64,000 nt of DNA from Gordionus sp. m RMFG-2023 (taxonomy: Eukaryota; Nematomorpha; Gordioida; Chordodea; Parachordodidae), in contig NC_088775.1 in assembly GCF_954871325.1 (NCBI RefSeq), forward strand, positions 65,821,561 through 65,885,560. Direction: 5' to 3'. Under the pieces are notes generated by a model. The model was not told the DNA's origin. It saw only the letters and a list, made by a program, of their open reading frames with translations, and searched no databases. This document shows, in pieces, positions 35,385 through 45,399 of the stretch (position 1 is the first letter of the stretch; every line of letters begins with the position of its first letter). Made by a program: the position numbers and the translations under genes.

Positions 35385-36880
35385 TCGATTTAGGTTAATA
35401 TTCTTATAAAAATAGAAATCGATTGAAGATCTAAGACATCAGGAAAATTGATTAAAAAATATTAAAGAAAATAATAATATTGAATATGAATCAGAACAAG
35501 AATCTGCTACGGATAGCTAAATGTTATTTATTTAATGACAATGAATTTAAAAAATTAATAATATAGATATTAACTTAAAAAAACATATTTGAATTTGAAC
35601 ATATTTTACCGGTCAAATACCCTGATTTAAACCGCTAAAAAAATATTTTGCAAATTATAGGTGCTGAACTAGGAGGGAAAAGGGAGGTTTCGAAGAAACA
35701 TTTTTAGGATTTCGAATTGGATTTTTTGTTTAAGAGATAAGGACTCGTTTTTGGCCCCTGTCCTTAGTGCAATTCTTCTACCCAATTGATTTAAGAACTT
35801 TAGGGAATGGGGACCGGGGTTTCCCAGAACGCTAAAAATAAGGGGAATAAATATAAAAGAATTAGGGAGGAATCTATATTTATTAAACTTATCGAGTTCT
35901 TGGAGTTCCAGGGGTGCGGTATTTCCGTTAGCCGGAAAGGAGGTAACACACGAGACATTCCAGAAACGTCTTCTGCCACCGTGAACCGGCTTGGTTAAGG
36001 AAACAAGACGAGCGCCAAAAAGAATTGGACGAATACAAAAAGGAATTTCTCATAAGAGGATATTATTGCAAAGTTTAGTTAATCATTTCATCAAAGGGTC
36101 AATAAAATCATTATCATAGCACTGAATTAAATCAGCAAAAAAACCGGGTCTAAAACCATCCAACCCATCTGTCGTCCCATTTTTAAAGGACTTCAAGCAC
36201 TTAAGTACTTCATCACAGGTATGATTGGTTTGGGAATGCTTAGAAATCTTAATCTCTAATTCATATTTTTTTTATGTGTAAAATGTTTATTAAATTAGCC
36301 AAAATTAAGTTTCAATTTTATATATTATTAGCTTCAATTTATAAGTAATATCATATTTTGAACAATAAAATTATTCAATACATATCATTATTAATAAATA
36401 AAAATGCATTTCAATATTTTATGGCCTAAAAAACCAATGGTTTAGGAAGCCTCTTGAAGTGGTTTGCCTCACGCTGCTATTGGGACTTGTTGAACAAAAT
36501 TACCACTTTTACAAAAATTAAAATTTAAAAAAATAATTATAATCTTAAGATTTTTTATAAGGCACCTTTATAGAATATAGATTTAGGTATCCAATCATAG
36601 GAGCTGCCAAGCAAATAAAATTTAAGAAGTTTTTTAATCTCATAAGCTTTTCCCACATATAACATCTACAACAATTATTTATACTATGGACAAATGTTAA
36701 AATTTTATGAAGCATATATTTTTTAATGTTTATACCTGATAAATTTTAAATAAAAATTAAAAAATTTTTAACCGGTCCGCTCGTAATTTTTGATATTATT
36801 TAGCAAGATCGCCCAATAAGATAAAGGGCGTAGGCTAAAAGTCTGCTCGTTTCAGCTAAAAAGTTGAAAAATAGACAATT
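35385..36880. repeat. right inner arm of the palindrome (reverse copy of 31050-32505)
   Basis: Reverse copy including part of the small hAT element (35385-35628), the RT-endonuclease relic (minus strand, 35690-36245) and the unique 0.6 kb next to the array. Long runs show about one difference per hundred bases; differences cluster around 35820 and 35960. Confidence 0.92.
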
Positions 36881-38690
36881 GTTACTTTTCAATGGTACAT
36901 CTTAACTGAAATTTTAACTTAAAATGTTTACAATAAATATTTATTCCTATTTGCTGTGAAAAAATTCAAAAATAACGATTATGGCAATTGTCACTTTTCT
37001 GTGGAATCTTCACTAAAATTTTAATTTAACATGTCTACAATATATATATTTACATATTTGCTTAGAAAAAATTTCAAAAATAACGATTATGACAATTGTC
37101 ACCTTTCTATGGTACATCTTCACTGAAATTTTATTTTAACATTTTTACAATATATATTCTTACCTATTTACTTTAAAATCAAAAAATTTCAAAAATAACG
37201 ATTATGACAATTGTTACCTTTCTATGGTACATCTTCACTGAAATTTTATTCTAACATTTTTACAATATATATTCCTACCTATTTACTTTAAAAAAAATCA
37301 AAAAAGTTCACAAATAACGGTTATGACAATTGTCACTTTTCTATCGTACATCTTCACTCAAATTTTATTTTAACATCTTTACAATATATATTTTTACCTA
37401 TTTGTTTTAAAAAAATTCAAAATAGTTCAAAAATAACGATTATGACAATTGTCACTTTTCTATCGTACATCTTCACTGAAATTTTATTTTAACATCTTTA
37501 CAATTTATATTTTTACCTATTTGTTTTAAAAAAATTCCAAAAAGTTAAAAAATAACGATTTTGACAATTGTCACATTTCTATGGTACATCTTCACTGAAA
37601 TTTTATTTTAACATCTTTACAATATATATTTTTACCTATTTGTTTTAAAAAAATTCAAAATAGTTCAAAAATAACGATTATGACAATTGTCACTTTTCTA
37701 TGGTACATCTTCACTGAAATTTTATTTTAACATCTTTACAATATATATTTTTACCTATTTGTTTTAAAAAAGTTCAAAAATGACAATTGTTACTTTTCTA
37801 TGGTACATCTTCATTGAAATTTTATTTTAACATATTTACAATATATATTTTTACCTATTTGTTTTAAAAAAAGTTCAAAAATGACAATTGTTACTTTTCT
37901 ATGGTACATCTTCACTGAAATTTTATTTTAACATCTTTACAATATATATTTTTACCTATTTGTTTTAAAAAAATTAAAAAAAGTTCAAAAATAACGATTA
38001 TGACAATTGTCACTTTTCTATGGTACATCTTCACTGAAATTTTATTTAAACATCTTTACAATATATATTTTTACCTATTTGCTTTGAAAAAATTCAAAAA
38101 TGTTCAAAAATAACGATTATGACAATTGTCACTTTTCTATGGTACATCTTCACTGAAATTTTATTTTAACATCTTTACAATATATATTTTTACCTATTTG
38201 TTTTAAAAAAATTCAAAAAAGTTCAAAAATAACGATTATGACTATTGTCACTTCTATGGTACATCTTCACTGAAATTTTATTTTAACATCTTTACAATAT
38301 ATATTTTTACCTATTTACTTTAAAAAAATTCAAAAAAGTTCAAAAATAACGATTATGACAATTATCACTTTTCTATGGAAAATCTTCACATAAATTTTAA
38401 CTTAATATGTTTACAATATATATTTTTACCTATTTGTTTTAAAAAAATTCAAAAAAGTTCAAAAATAACGATTATGACAATTGTCACCTTTCTATGGTTC
38501 ATCTTCACTGAAATTTTATTTTAACATCTTTACAATATATATTTTTACCTATTTACTTTAAAAAATTTAAAAAAGTTCAAAAATAACGATTATGACAATT
38601 ATCACTTTTCTATGGAAAATCTTCACATAAATTTTAACTTAATATGTTTACAATATATATTTTTACCTTTACCTATATATGATGCTAACT
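36880..38690. repeat. right array of TGACAATTGTCA monomers, reverse orientation
   Basis: About 17 monomers of the same 107-bp unit as the left array, reversed. Near 37770-37920 two monomers have lost the T-rich spacer, and near 38370 and 38610 two share CTATGGAAAATCTTCACATA, which points to local duplications of monomer pairs. Confidence 0.95.
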
Positions 38691-38694
38691 AAAA

Positions 38695-38963
38695 AGATCA
38701 ACTTAGTCGACTAAATTAGTCGTTTTAGTCGACTAAATTAGTTGTTTTAGTCGACTATATTAGTCGTTTTAGTCGACTATATTAGTCGTTTTAGTCGACT
38801 ATATTAGTCGTTTTAGTCGACTATGTTAGTCGTTAGTCGACTATATTAGTCGTTTTAGTCGACTATGTTAGTCGTTTTAGTCAACTAAATTAATCGATTT
38901 AGTCGATTTAATGACTATGACTATTAGTCGTAGTCGAAAGAACTCGACTATTTAACAACACTA
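38695..38963. repeat. right subterminal TTTAGTCGACTAAA repeats
   Basis: Mirror of 26969-27240: units near TTTTAGTCGACTATATTAGT, ending in the terminus TTAACAACACTA. Confidence 0.9.
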
Positions 38964-39044
38964 GTCATTTCTTATATGGCTTGAGTTTGTTTGTTTGACC
39001 ATTGAATTTTCATTTTGAATCTTTTATTGATCATCGTTTGTGAA

Positions 39045-39200
39045 CAGGGTTGCCATGTCAAAATTTTCAAATTGCAGGAGATAATTGGTATTATGCGGGA
39101 GAAATATGAAAATTGCGGTAGAAATATAAAAATTGCTAAAAAAAATTTTTTTGCTGGCTTTCGGCCGGGATTTTGAATTGACTTAATTATCCGCCTATTA
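39045..39200. mobile_element. hAT terminus with GCGGGAG/GCGGTAG motifs
   Basis: CAGGGTTGCCATGTCAAAAT is a typical hAT start. It is followed by ATTGCAGGAGA, ATGCGGGAGAAATATG and AATTGCGGTAG, the same words as 45265-45365 and 42535-42565. It is probably an end of the same hAT family as 42530-45370, with the RT element in between. A matching opposite end with target duplication was not identified. Confidence 0.5.
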
Positions 39201-39407
39201 TTTTTTATAATTAGTTTATATAAATACAAAGTCGGTAACTATTTTCCAAAATAAAATAACATCTTGATTAATAATTTAAATTTTCATTATAATAAATTTT
39301 AATATATTTAAAAATGTTTGAAAAATATATAATAATACTATCTAAAAAAAAGAACGGAGATGGTGTGACGCAGGGAAACAAAAATGAAAAAGGAACGTAA
39401 GCGTTGT

Positions 39408-40289
39408 CTATGATAGCTCTTTGGCTAGAAGGCTACCATTGAAACTGATATAATTAGCTTTGTGAATCGCTATGGATAATCGTTGACGAAGAAAAAAACC
39501 CTCTCGAGGTTCTTCTGAGAGTTTGCTGATTTGTGATCCTAAGTTTTTGAAAAATGCTAAGGCGAGTTTGCCGAAGGTGCCAAGAGTGGTTGATATGATT
39601 GGGATGAAGCAATGATCGTTTATTATTTCTGTGTATTTAGAAATTTTAAGTTGTTCCTTCTGGTCAAGGATGTTGATGGCGTGGTTGGATGGGGCCAAGG
39701 GGTCAATACAGGAATAGTCCCATACCAAAAGTTGGCCTCTCCTCCATAGGATTTGAGAGATCCCATCAGGACGTTTACCGTCAGATCTAAAAAGACCCTG
39801 TGGTTCTAACGTGGAAGGAATTTGGGCGGATTTCAGAGCATGTTGGATGATTGTATTACATTGCTTGTGTCTGATGAATCGTCCATTGCAAGAGCGACAA
39901 TGTAAACTATGTCTACCCTTCGAGTCAACTGGCGAGTTGCACCCTGAGCAGATGTGGGGGTGAGTGATGGAACAATTTAGACGAATGCCGATGGCATGGG
40001 TAAATTCATTGTTGGATAGTTGAAGCTGAAGATTGGTAGATGGGATGGCCTCAAGAAACTCATGTCCCGTACCATTGAGCAAGGAAGAGAATAGGGTGCG
40101 GTCGGTAGATTGCATGCTAGATAAGAGAGTTTCAACGCAGCGAGCAACCACTGGTGCATCCCAGTCTTTCTGTTTATGGGTTGTGGGGGGATGAGAATCA
40201 GCATTGATCCTTGTTTTCCAAATATCCTTAGCCACGATTAAGGAAAGGTCTTCTTTAGAATTATGGGCGGTGGTTATTGGCTTTGTCAA
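39408..40289 (-). CDS. zinc finger plus restriction-like endonuclease, C-terminal part of an RT element
   Basis: 293 codons. Residues 114-141 hold a CxxC...H..HC..C...H cluster (ICSGC to HCRSC), a likely zinc-binding finger. Then RPDGISQILWRRGQLLVWD (about 173-191) has the PD...W-D spacing of a PD-(D/E)XK nuclease, as in endonuclease-type (RLE) non-LTR elements, which nick target DNA. The tail FFKNLGSQISKL, LRQRLSIAIHKAN is shared with the relic at 31972. It is the third of three ORFs on the minus strand, just after the RT ORF in another frame. The intact length of this domain suggests a fairly recent copy. The match to a widespread, to my knowledge unnamed, animal family is from memory. Confidence 0.7.
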   Translation of the reverse strand: MTKPITTAHNSKEDLSLIVAKDIWKTRINADSHPPTTHKQKDWDAPVVARCVETLLSSMQSTDRTLFSSLLNGTGHEFLEAIPSTNLQLQLSNNEFTHAIGIRLNCSITHPHICSGCNSPVDSKGRHSLHCRSCNGRFIRHKQCNTIIQHALKSAQIPSTLEPQGLFRSDGKRPDGISQILWRRGQLLVWDYSCIDPLAPSNHAINILDQKEQLKISKYTEIINDHCFIPIISTTLGTFGKLALAFFKNLGSQISKLSEEPREGFFLRQRLSIAIHKANYISFNGSLLAKELS

Positions 40290-40429
40290 GAGACTACTCG
40301 ATATGAAAGTAGTTGTTGCTAAGTCAAATGGAGATCTGATGCCGAGACCACCAAATTTGGTTGGAAGAGTTGCTTGGGCCCAAGCGGTTTCGTTGAATCT
40401 GATATTTACTATTTTTTCGGTTAAGTCCT

Positions 40430-41572
40430 TTATTCCTTTTTCGTAAGTTTGGAGAGGAATAGGATATTTAAAATTGGTGTTGACCGAAGTGCGTAAAGAA
40501 TCCTTGGTATAAAAAAGAAATTTTTTAGCAAAAAAAAGGACTTGTGTGATGGAAGAAGTGTAAAGATGTCCTCCAGTTTAAGGAGTATGTCAAGTGTGGA
40601 ATGAAGAAAGGTGCTTATTGCCTCGTGTCCTCCAACAGGCGATCCTAGATGTGTTAATTCAACGCTTGATGTGAATTTGAAATCGTGAGTGTTGGGAGCA
40701 TTAGAATTTAAAAGTGAGAATTCAGATTTGCTCTGGTTAAGCGAAAGTCCAATGGCTGTGCCCATTTCTTTAATTATGGTGACTGCTTTGGCAATTTCAC
40801 TACTGGGACCACTCAAGATTCCATCATCAATATACCAAGCGTGGAGCGATAGAGTACATGAAGAGTTTATTGATTTTATCATGTCATTGATTCCAAGACT
40901 AAAGAGAAGGGTACCGAGAGGGTAACCTTGTTGGATACCCTCGACAGAAAGTATCTTTTCTTTGTTGAATTGTAAGATTGTTGGTGATTGGTAGCAAGAG
41001 AAAAGAAATTTGGTATAAGCGGGGAAATGGAAGCAAGTTGAATGTAGGAACGTGTTGCGCGAAAGAGTGTTGTAGGCGTTAGAGAAGTCAATTTTTACTA
41101 GGGATTCGTTTTTTGGGTTATTTTCAAGGTGAATTCTTGTTAAGTGCACAGCGGCTTCACACCCACCAGGTATCCCTACACCAAGTTGATAGGGGCTTAG
41201 AATGTGTGCGGCATCGTGTTTGATTCTAGATGCGATTAATTTAGCGACCAATCTACGGTAAGTTGAACCAATGGCGATGGGCCGAATGTCCTTGTTTGGT
41301 TTTTGGAGTGCGATGAGTCTGGCACCGAATAGTAAGGGGTTAATAAAGCTGGGTACGTCTCCATTTAGGATTTTGTTGACTAAGTTTGTGATTTTAGTGA
41401 GAATTGAAACCTGTGTACAGATCACAGGAGAGGTAATGTCCTGTAAAAAAATTGGTCTAATCTTATCTAGACCATGAGCCGAATCCCGATGAAAAGATAG
41501 GATTGCTTTCCTTACTTCTTCCTGTGTGAAATCTGCTGCACAATGGGAGAAGGGTTGGGGCAATATTGGCAT
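40430..41572 (-). CDS. reverse transcriptase of an RLE-type, LINE-like element
   Basis: 380 codons covering a reverse-transcriptase domain: AHGLDKIRP (32-40), LFGARLIALQKPNKDIRPIA (81-100), KIDFSNAYNTL with the first catalytic Asp at 162, IQQGYPLGTLLFSL (213-226) and YIDDG with the Asp pair at 249-250. The usual QGDPLGP box reads QGYPLGT here. It makes cDNA from the element RNA. No RNase H, protease or integrase is present, so it is not an LTR element. The upstream ORF at 41615 and the downstream one at 39408 lie in other frames, so the copy has about two frame breaks unless it uses recoding. Codon use and GC content are clearly higher than in the surroundings. Confidence 0.85.
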   Translation of the reverse strand: MPILPQPFSHCAADFTQEEVRKAILSFHRDSAHGLDKIRPIFLQDITSPVICTQVSILTKITNLVNKILNGDVPSFINPLLFGARLIALQKPNKDIRPIAIGSTYRRLVAKLIASRIKHDAAHILSPYQLGVGIPGGCEAAVHLTRIHLENNPKNESLVKIDFSNAYNTLSRNTFLHSTCFHFPAYTKFLFSCYQSPTILQFNKEKILSVEGIQQGYPLGTLLFSLGINDMIKSINSSCTLSLHAWYIDDGILSGPSSEIAKAVTIIKEMGTAIGLSLNQSKSEFSLLNSNAPNTHDFKFTSSVELTHLGSPVGGHEAISTFLHSTLDILLKLEDIFTLLPSHKSFFLLKNFFFIPRILYALRSTPILNILFLSKLTKKE

Positions 41573-41614
41573 AAATGTTTGTGGGATGCTTTGATCGAAG
41601 CTTAATTAAGGTTT

Positions 41615-42214
41615 CTAAATTGGATTCGCCAGAGTGTCATTGGTTGAAATGAGTTTGAGGGCCCCATTGATATTAAGACTGTCAATTTTCTTCGAAATCA
41701 ATGAGGCTTTTTGTTGAAGTGGGGTTATTTTTTTTTTGTTTATGGGATGTCTGAAGATTTGGGACTCATGAAGATGAGTGTTGATGTTTAAACAGGCATC
41801 TTTTATTTGTTGAGTTAATGATTTTTGGAGTGATATGTCAGGTATTTTGAAAGTATTGTACCCAAAGTTTAAAAATTTTAACCATTCTTCTTCTTTGTTA
41901 AAATTTTGCAAAAGAGAAGATATGCAGTTGCTGAGAGATTTAGCTACTTGTATTCTCGCTCCTTTGGGTATTCTCGTTATGATACTTGGTTTTGTGGAGT
42001 TAAGAAAAATATCTGAGAATGAGGCACCAATTACTTCGTTTAAGGGATAATCTATGAGAGGGGGGGGAAGCGAGTAAGTGATCTGAGAAAGAGGCGTGTG
42101 TTTTGAATGCGGACACCTGTTAGAGATTGGTCCATGAACAAAAAATTCTCCATCATTTGTTAAATGTATTGGTTTCATGCAGGATGGGCAGATTCTGCGT
42201 TCGTGGGGAATGGC
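41615..42214 (-). CDS. N-terminal zinc-finger region of the RT element
   Basis: Start taken at the second ATG (MAIPHERR); an earlier ATG at 42247 adds a hydrophobic stretch of doubtful worth. RICPSCMKPIHL..H..RCPHSKH gives a CCHC-type finger near the start. RIPKGARIQVAKSLSNCISS is, from memory, a conserved landmark of this animal RT family (IPKGAR.......L..I). The rest is helical, ending SIDNTLANPI-like before a stop 43 bases from the RT ORF. It probably binds nucleic acid and acts with the RT. Similar domain order (zinc finger, RT, zinc finger, endonuclease) is known in R2-type elements, but the sequence is not R2. Confidence 0.6.
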   Translation of the reverse strand, partial: AIPHERRICPSCMKPIHLTNDGEFFVHGPISNRCPHSKHTPLSQITYSLPPPLIDYPLNEVIGASFSDIFLNSTKPSIITRIPKGARIQVAKSLSNCISSLLQNFNKEEEWLKFLNFGYNTFKIPDISLQKSLTQQIKDACLNINTHLHESQIFRHPINKKKITPLQQKASLISKKIDSLNINGALKLISTNDTLANPI

Positions 42215-42529
42215 CATAGGTATAAAAAATAAAAAAAATGCTGCCAATAATAAAGCAAAAGCACCTGTGAGAGGTCTGTTGATTGATGTGCAAAAATAGC
42301 GAAGGAATGATGAATATGTATGTCAGAAAAATCGAGCAACGAGCGAGAAAGATGCTCAATATGAGAGGTTTCAAATAAAAAAAGGATTAATTATTAAAAA
42401 TTTAAATTATATTAATTTTAAAAAAAACCAACGATCTTTTTTAAATATAAAAGAATGTAGTAAACAAGATAAAATTTTATAAAAAAAGCTATTTTAATTT
42501 TACAATTAAAAATATATTTTACGCGTATG

Positions 42530-43448
42530 TCCCGCAAAACGACCGCAATTGGAAATCTACCGTGTGTGTGTATAACATTATAGGGATATGCGCTTAATTA
42601 TCACGTATCACGTTTAATTACATAATAAGGTACTCTAAAAACAAGAAATAATACAGATGCAACTACAGTTGCGGCAATTGTAATCACTTATCTTGTAGTA
42701 CAATCACAGAGATACTTATCATCACAATGTTGGTAGAATCTTTTCCCCATATTATTTATAGAACTCTAATATAAATGACAACTATACTTGAGAACAAAAA
42801 TGAGCAAGGCTATCATCAATGTTTTAAGACCTTAATCCAGGAGGTCAATTCTTGACGATTTGAAAGATGGTCATACATATGCAATTCTAACAGATGCATC
42901 TAATAAGGGAAATATTAAAATATCTTTCTTGATCCTCCGCTATTTCAACAAAATCAAGGTCGTTTCAATAAAACTATTAAATTTTTCCCCTCATATAGTG
43001 AAAAATTCAAAGACATAGCTAACCATATAATGGTAAATATAGCAGATTTGAGATTATCAATAAATTGCATGTCAGCTTTCTGATCTGATAATGCCTCAGT
43101 GAATTTGGTAAAAACAGTGTATTTACAGAATTGAGTCAGCACAATGTTGGTTGCGATATGTTCCTAATAACCGCCATCGATAGAATTTTAAAATTTTATA
43201 AACATTTAAAAATCTATTTATTAAATAAAGATTATAAAAGCTGTCCTAACATTTTTAAAATTTTTTCTAATAATGAATGACCGAGGTATATTTAGGAATG
43301 ACTTCACATGTAGGAAATCTATTACATGTTGTTAATGTGTAGTTGCAATCAGAAGAATCTTAATAAAGATTCACAAAATTATGCTGAAGATGTGTTCATC
43401 TTTACAGTTAATAATTGACAATAAATTTTATAGCGCCATTGCTAAAAC
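42530..43448 (+). pseudogene. hAT copy, left half of a head-to-head pair (sense on +)
   Basis: 42740-43448 is the reverse complement of 44050-44850 with roughly 80-85% identity by eye (shared words GAGCAAGGCTATCAT, TTGCATGTCAGCTTTCTG, CATGTAGGAAATCTA). The outer end at 42535-42565 (CCCGCAAAACGACCGCAATT) mirrors 45290-45320. It corresponds to the 5' half of the transposase coding strand, full of stops. It ends abruptly at GCCATTGCTAAAACTTAA, where the C-terminal end of the other copy begins. Confidence 0.7.
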
Positions 43449-44207
43449 TTAATTATATTTTATTTGAGATTTAAATAATAGAACTAAATGTATACCGTCG
43501 TTATTGAGATATTTATAAAATTCCTGGCACGACATATTATATATTTGTTTAACCATTAGCTCAGCCTCTATTGTTGTTAAAGCAATCCGATTTCTCTCCT
43601 TTATCCAGGCAGTCCTCATCAGGCTAAAAATGCCCTCGGATGAAGCATTAGAATGAGGTAAGGAGAAGACATACTCGCATATTTTTTCCAAGCATGGGGA
43701 TTTATCGTTATTACGAAAAAATTCTACCCATTTCTCCTCTGCTTTTAGACCATCTAACTTTAAGTATTTTGGCGAATCATAAATAATAGAGAGAATTACA
43801 ATCTCTTCAAACAAGACATCAGTATCTTTCGGTATTTCTAATATATTTATTAAATTATAAAAACCATAAATTGATGGTTTCTATTCCAAGGTCATAATAT
43901 TCATACATTTGTAAATAGAGTTATTAAAATCAAATTTTTATCGTAAATATTCTAAAATTGTCTTAATAAAAATATCTGCTTCATTTAAAAATGTATTAAT
44001 TATAGTATTATTTGAACATTTTAATATAATATTTTTCGCAATAGCGCCATAAAATTTATTATCAATTTTTAACTGTAGAGATGAACAGAGCTGTAGCATG
44101 ATTTTGTGAATTTTTTTAAATAAAGAATATTCTGATTGCAACTGAATATTAACTGCATGAAGTAGATTTCCTACATGTGAAACGAATCCCAAATATGCTT
44201 CTGCCAT
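43449..44207 (-). pseudogene. hAT transposase, C-terminal half
   Basis: Two minus-strand frames. 44207-43938 begins AEAYLGFVSHVGNLLHAVN and is helical. 43814-43449 has KWVEFFRNNDKSPCLEKICE, YVFSLPHSNASSEGIFSLMR, TAWIKERNRIALTTIEAEL, NMSCQEFYKYL. The latter is the hAT dimerisation region of the SLP.SNAS.ER.FS.M...W...RNR group, with EG where ER is usual. Another break lies between the frames near 43815-43937. The nuclear transposase this came from would cut and paste the GCGGGAG-ended element. Confidence 0.75.
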
Positions 44208-45370
44208 TTCATACTCGAAAAAAATTTTTCAAAATTTTAGGATAGCTTTTAAAATCTCTATTTATAAGAAGTTTTTTAAAGTTTGTAAAATTTTAAAATT
44301 CTATCGATGGCAGGTATTAATGACAACCACCTGATAGGTATATATCGCAACAACTCACACTATTCCAAGTCAGACCACTTTACCAACTCTTTTAATTCAT
44401 TAACTCTTTTAGTTAATGAACTAAATTCGTTAAAACATTATCACAATTATTTCGACATCCTCAGATAGTACATTCATTACCTTCTTGCAAGAATTATGTA
44501 GTATATACAGCCAATTGCTATTAATTCATTTATCATGCTGCCTCAATTCGGTAACTTTGGTTTTTCCAATTACAGAGGCATTATCAGCGCAGAAAGCTGA
44601 CATGCAAATCATTGATAACCCTGAATCAGCTATATTTACCATTATGTGGCTAGCAACATTGTTGGATTTTTCACTATCCGAAGAAAATTTTTTAACAGTT
44701 TTATTGAAATGTTCTTATTCTTGTTGAAATAGCGAAGGGGGAAATGTTTTGTTAGAATTTCATATGAATGCCCATCTTTCAAATCGTCTAGAATTGACCT
44801 CTAGGATTCAGGTACTAAAACACTTATGATAGCCTTGCTCATTTTTGTTCTGCCACAAGTAAGGTTTGCACTTATATTGATTGGAGTCGTTAAATATCAT
44901 GAGAAAAATATTCGACCCACATTGAGATGATATAGCTCTGTGAATGTTGAACTACATGATAGATGTATACGATTTCCGCAAATGTAGTTGCATCTGTATT
45001 ATTTATTATTTTTGAGAATATTTTTGTATTGCAATCGATTTAGATATACTCCCCTGTACTGACTTATATGAATGAAAGATTTATTATTGGATAAAAATAA
45101 AACAGGATCGAAAGAAATTTACAAACTAGACATGTTTTTCGAATAAATATTTAAAATTTATTATAAAAATATAAAAATAATCAATTAATATCTCTCAAAA
45201 TTATTATTTATATATTTAAAACGTTAAAATACTTAAAAAAAAAAATTGCAGAAGAAATTAAAAAAATTTGGTAGATTTTTGCGGGAGATTTCCAATTGCG
45301 GTAGTTTTGCGGGAGAGAGATGTCTGCATGTAAACTAAAAAAATTGCGGGAGTCTCCCGCTGATGGAGGG
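44208..45370 (-). mobile_element. 5' half and terminus of the right hAT copy
   Basis: Continues the minus-strand copy upstream. 44300-44850 is the inverted partner of 42740-43190. The terminal zone 45265-45365 holds GCGGGAGATTTCCAATTGCG, GTTTTGCGGGAGAG and TTGCGGGAGTCTCCCGC, the subterminal repeats. No clean terminal base or target duplication could be assigned. Confidence 0.6.
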
Positions 45371-45399
45371 AGACATAATTTGGGAATTTTGAATTTGAA

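Larger units (their letters stand above)
26969..38963. mobile_element. 12-kb palindromic hAT-like element with array-bearing arms
   Basis: Left terminus TAGTGTTGTTAATCGACTAA, right terminus ATTTAACAACACTA, inverted. Layers from outside in on both sides: TTTAGTCGACTAAA repeats; an array of about 107-bp monomers (27240-31050 left, 36880-38690 right); a unique stretch of about 0.6 kb; a reverse-transcriptase relic; part of a small hAT element. The arms meet a spacer at about 32505 and 35385. Unique parts of the arms are about 98% identical over long stretches. The arrays differ in length (about 35 against 17 monomers), so the two sides have drifted apart. The flanks ATCATACT and GTCATTTC share only TCAT, so no target duplication is proven. 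No transposase is present. Confidence 0.8.

Noticed and set aside
35807-35998. Plus-strand frame with RREESIFIKLIEF-like content
   Set aside because: Antisense to the RT-endonuclease relic of the right arm; the homology is on the minus strand.
27240-38690. CRISPR-like or bacterial repeat array
   Set aside because: Monomers are directly adjacent with no unique spacers, in a spliced eukaryotic genome.
26969-38963. A proven 8-bp target duplication around the palindromic element
   Set aside because: The flanks ATCATACT and GTCATTTC agree only at TCAT, so this is not claimed.
40689-41477. Plus-strand frames of 68-80 codons across the RT region
   Set aside because: Antisense shadows of the well-supported reverse-transcriptase ORF.
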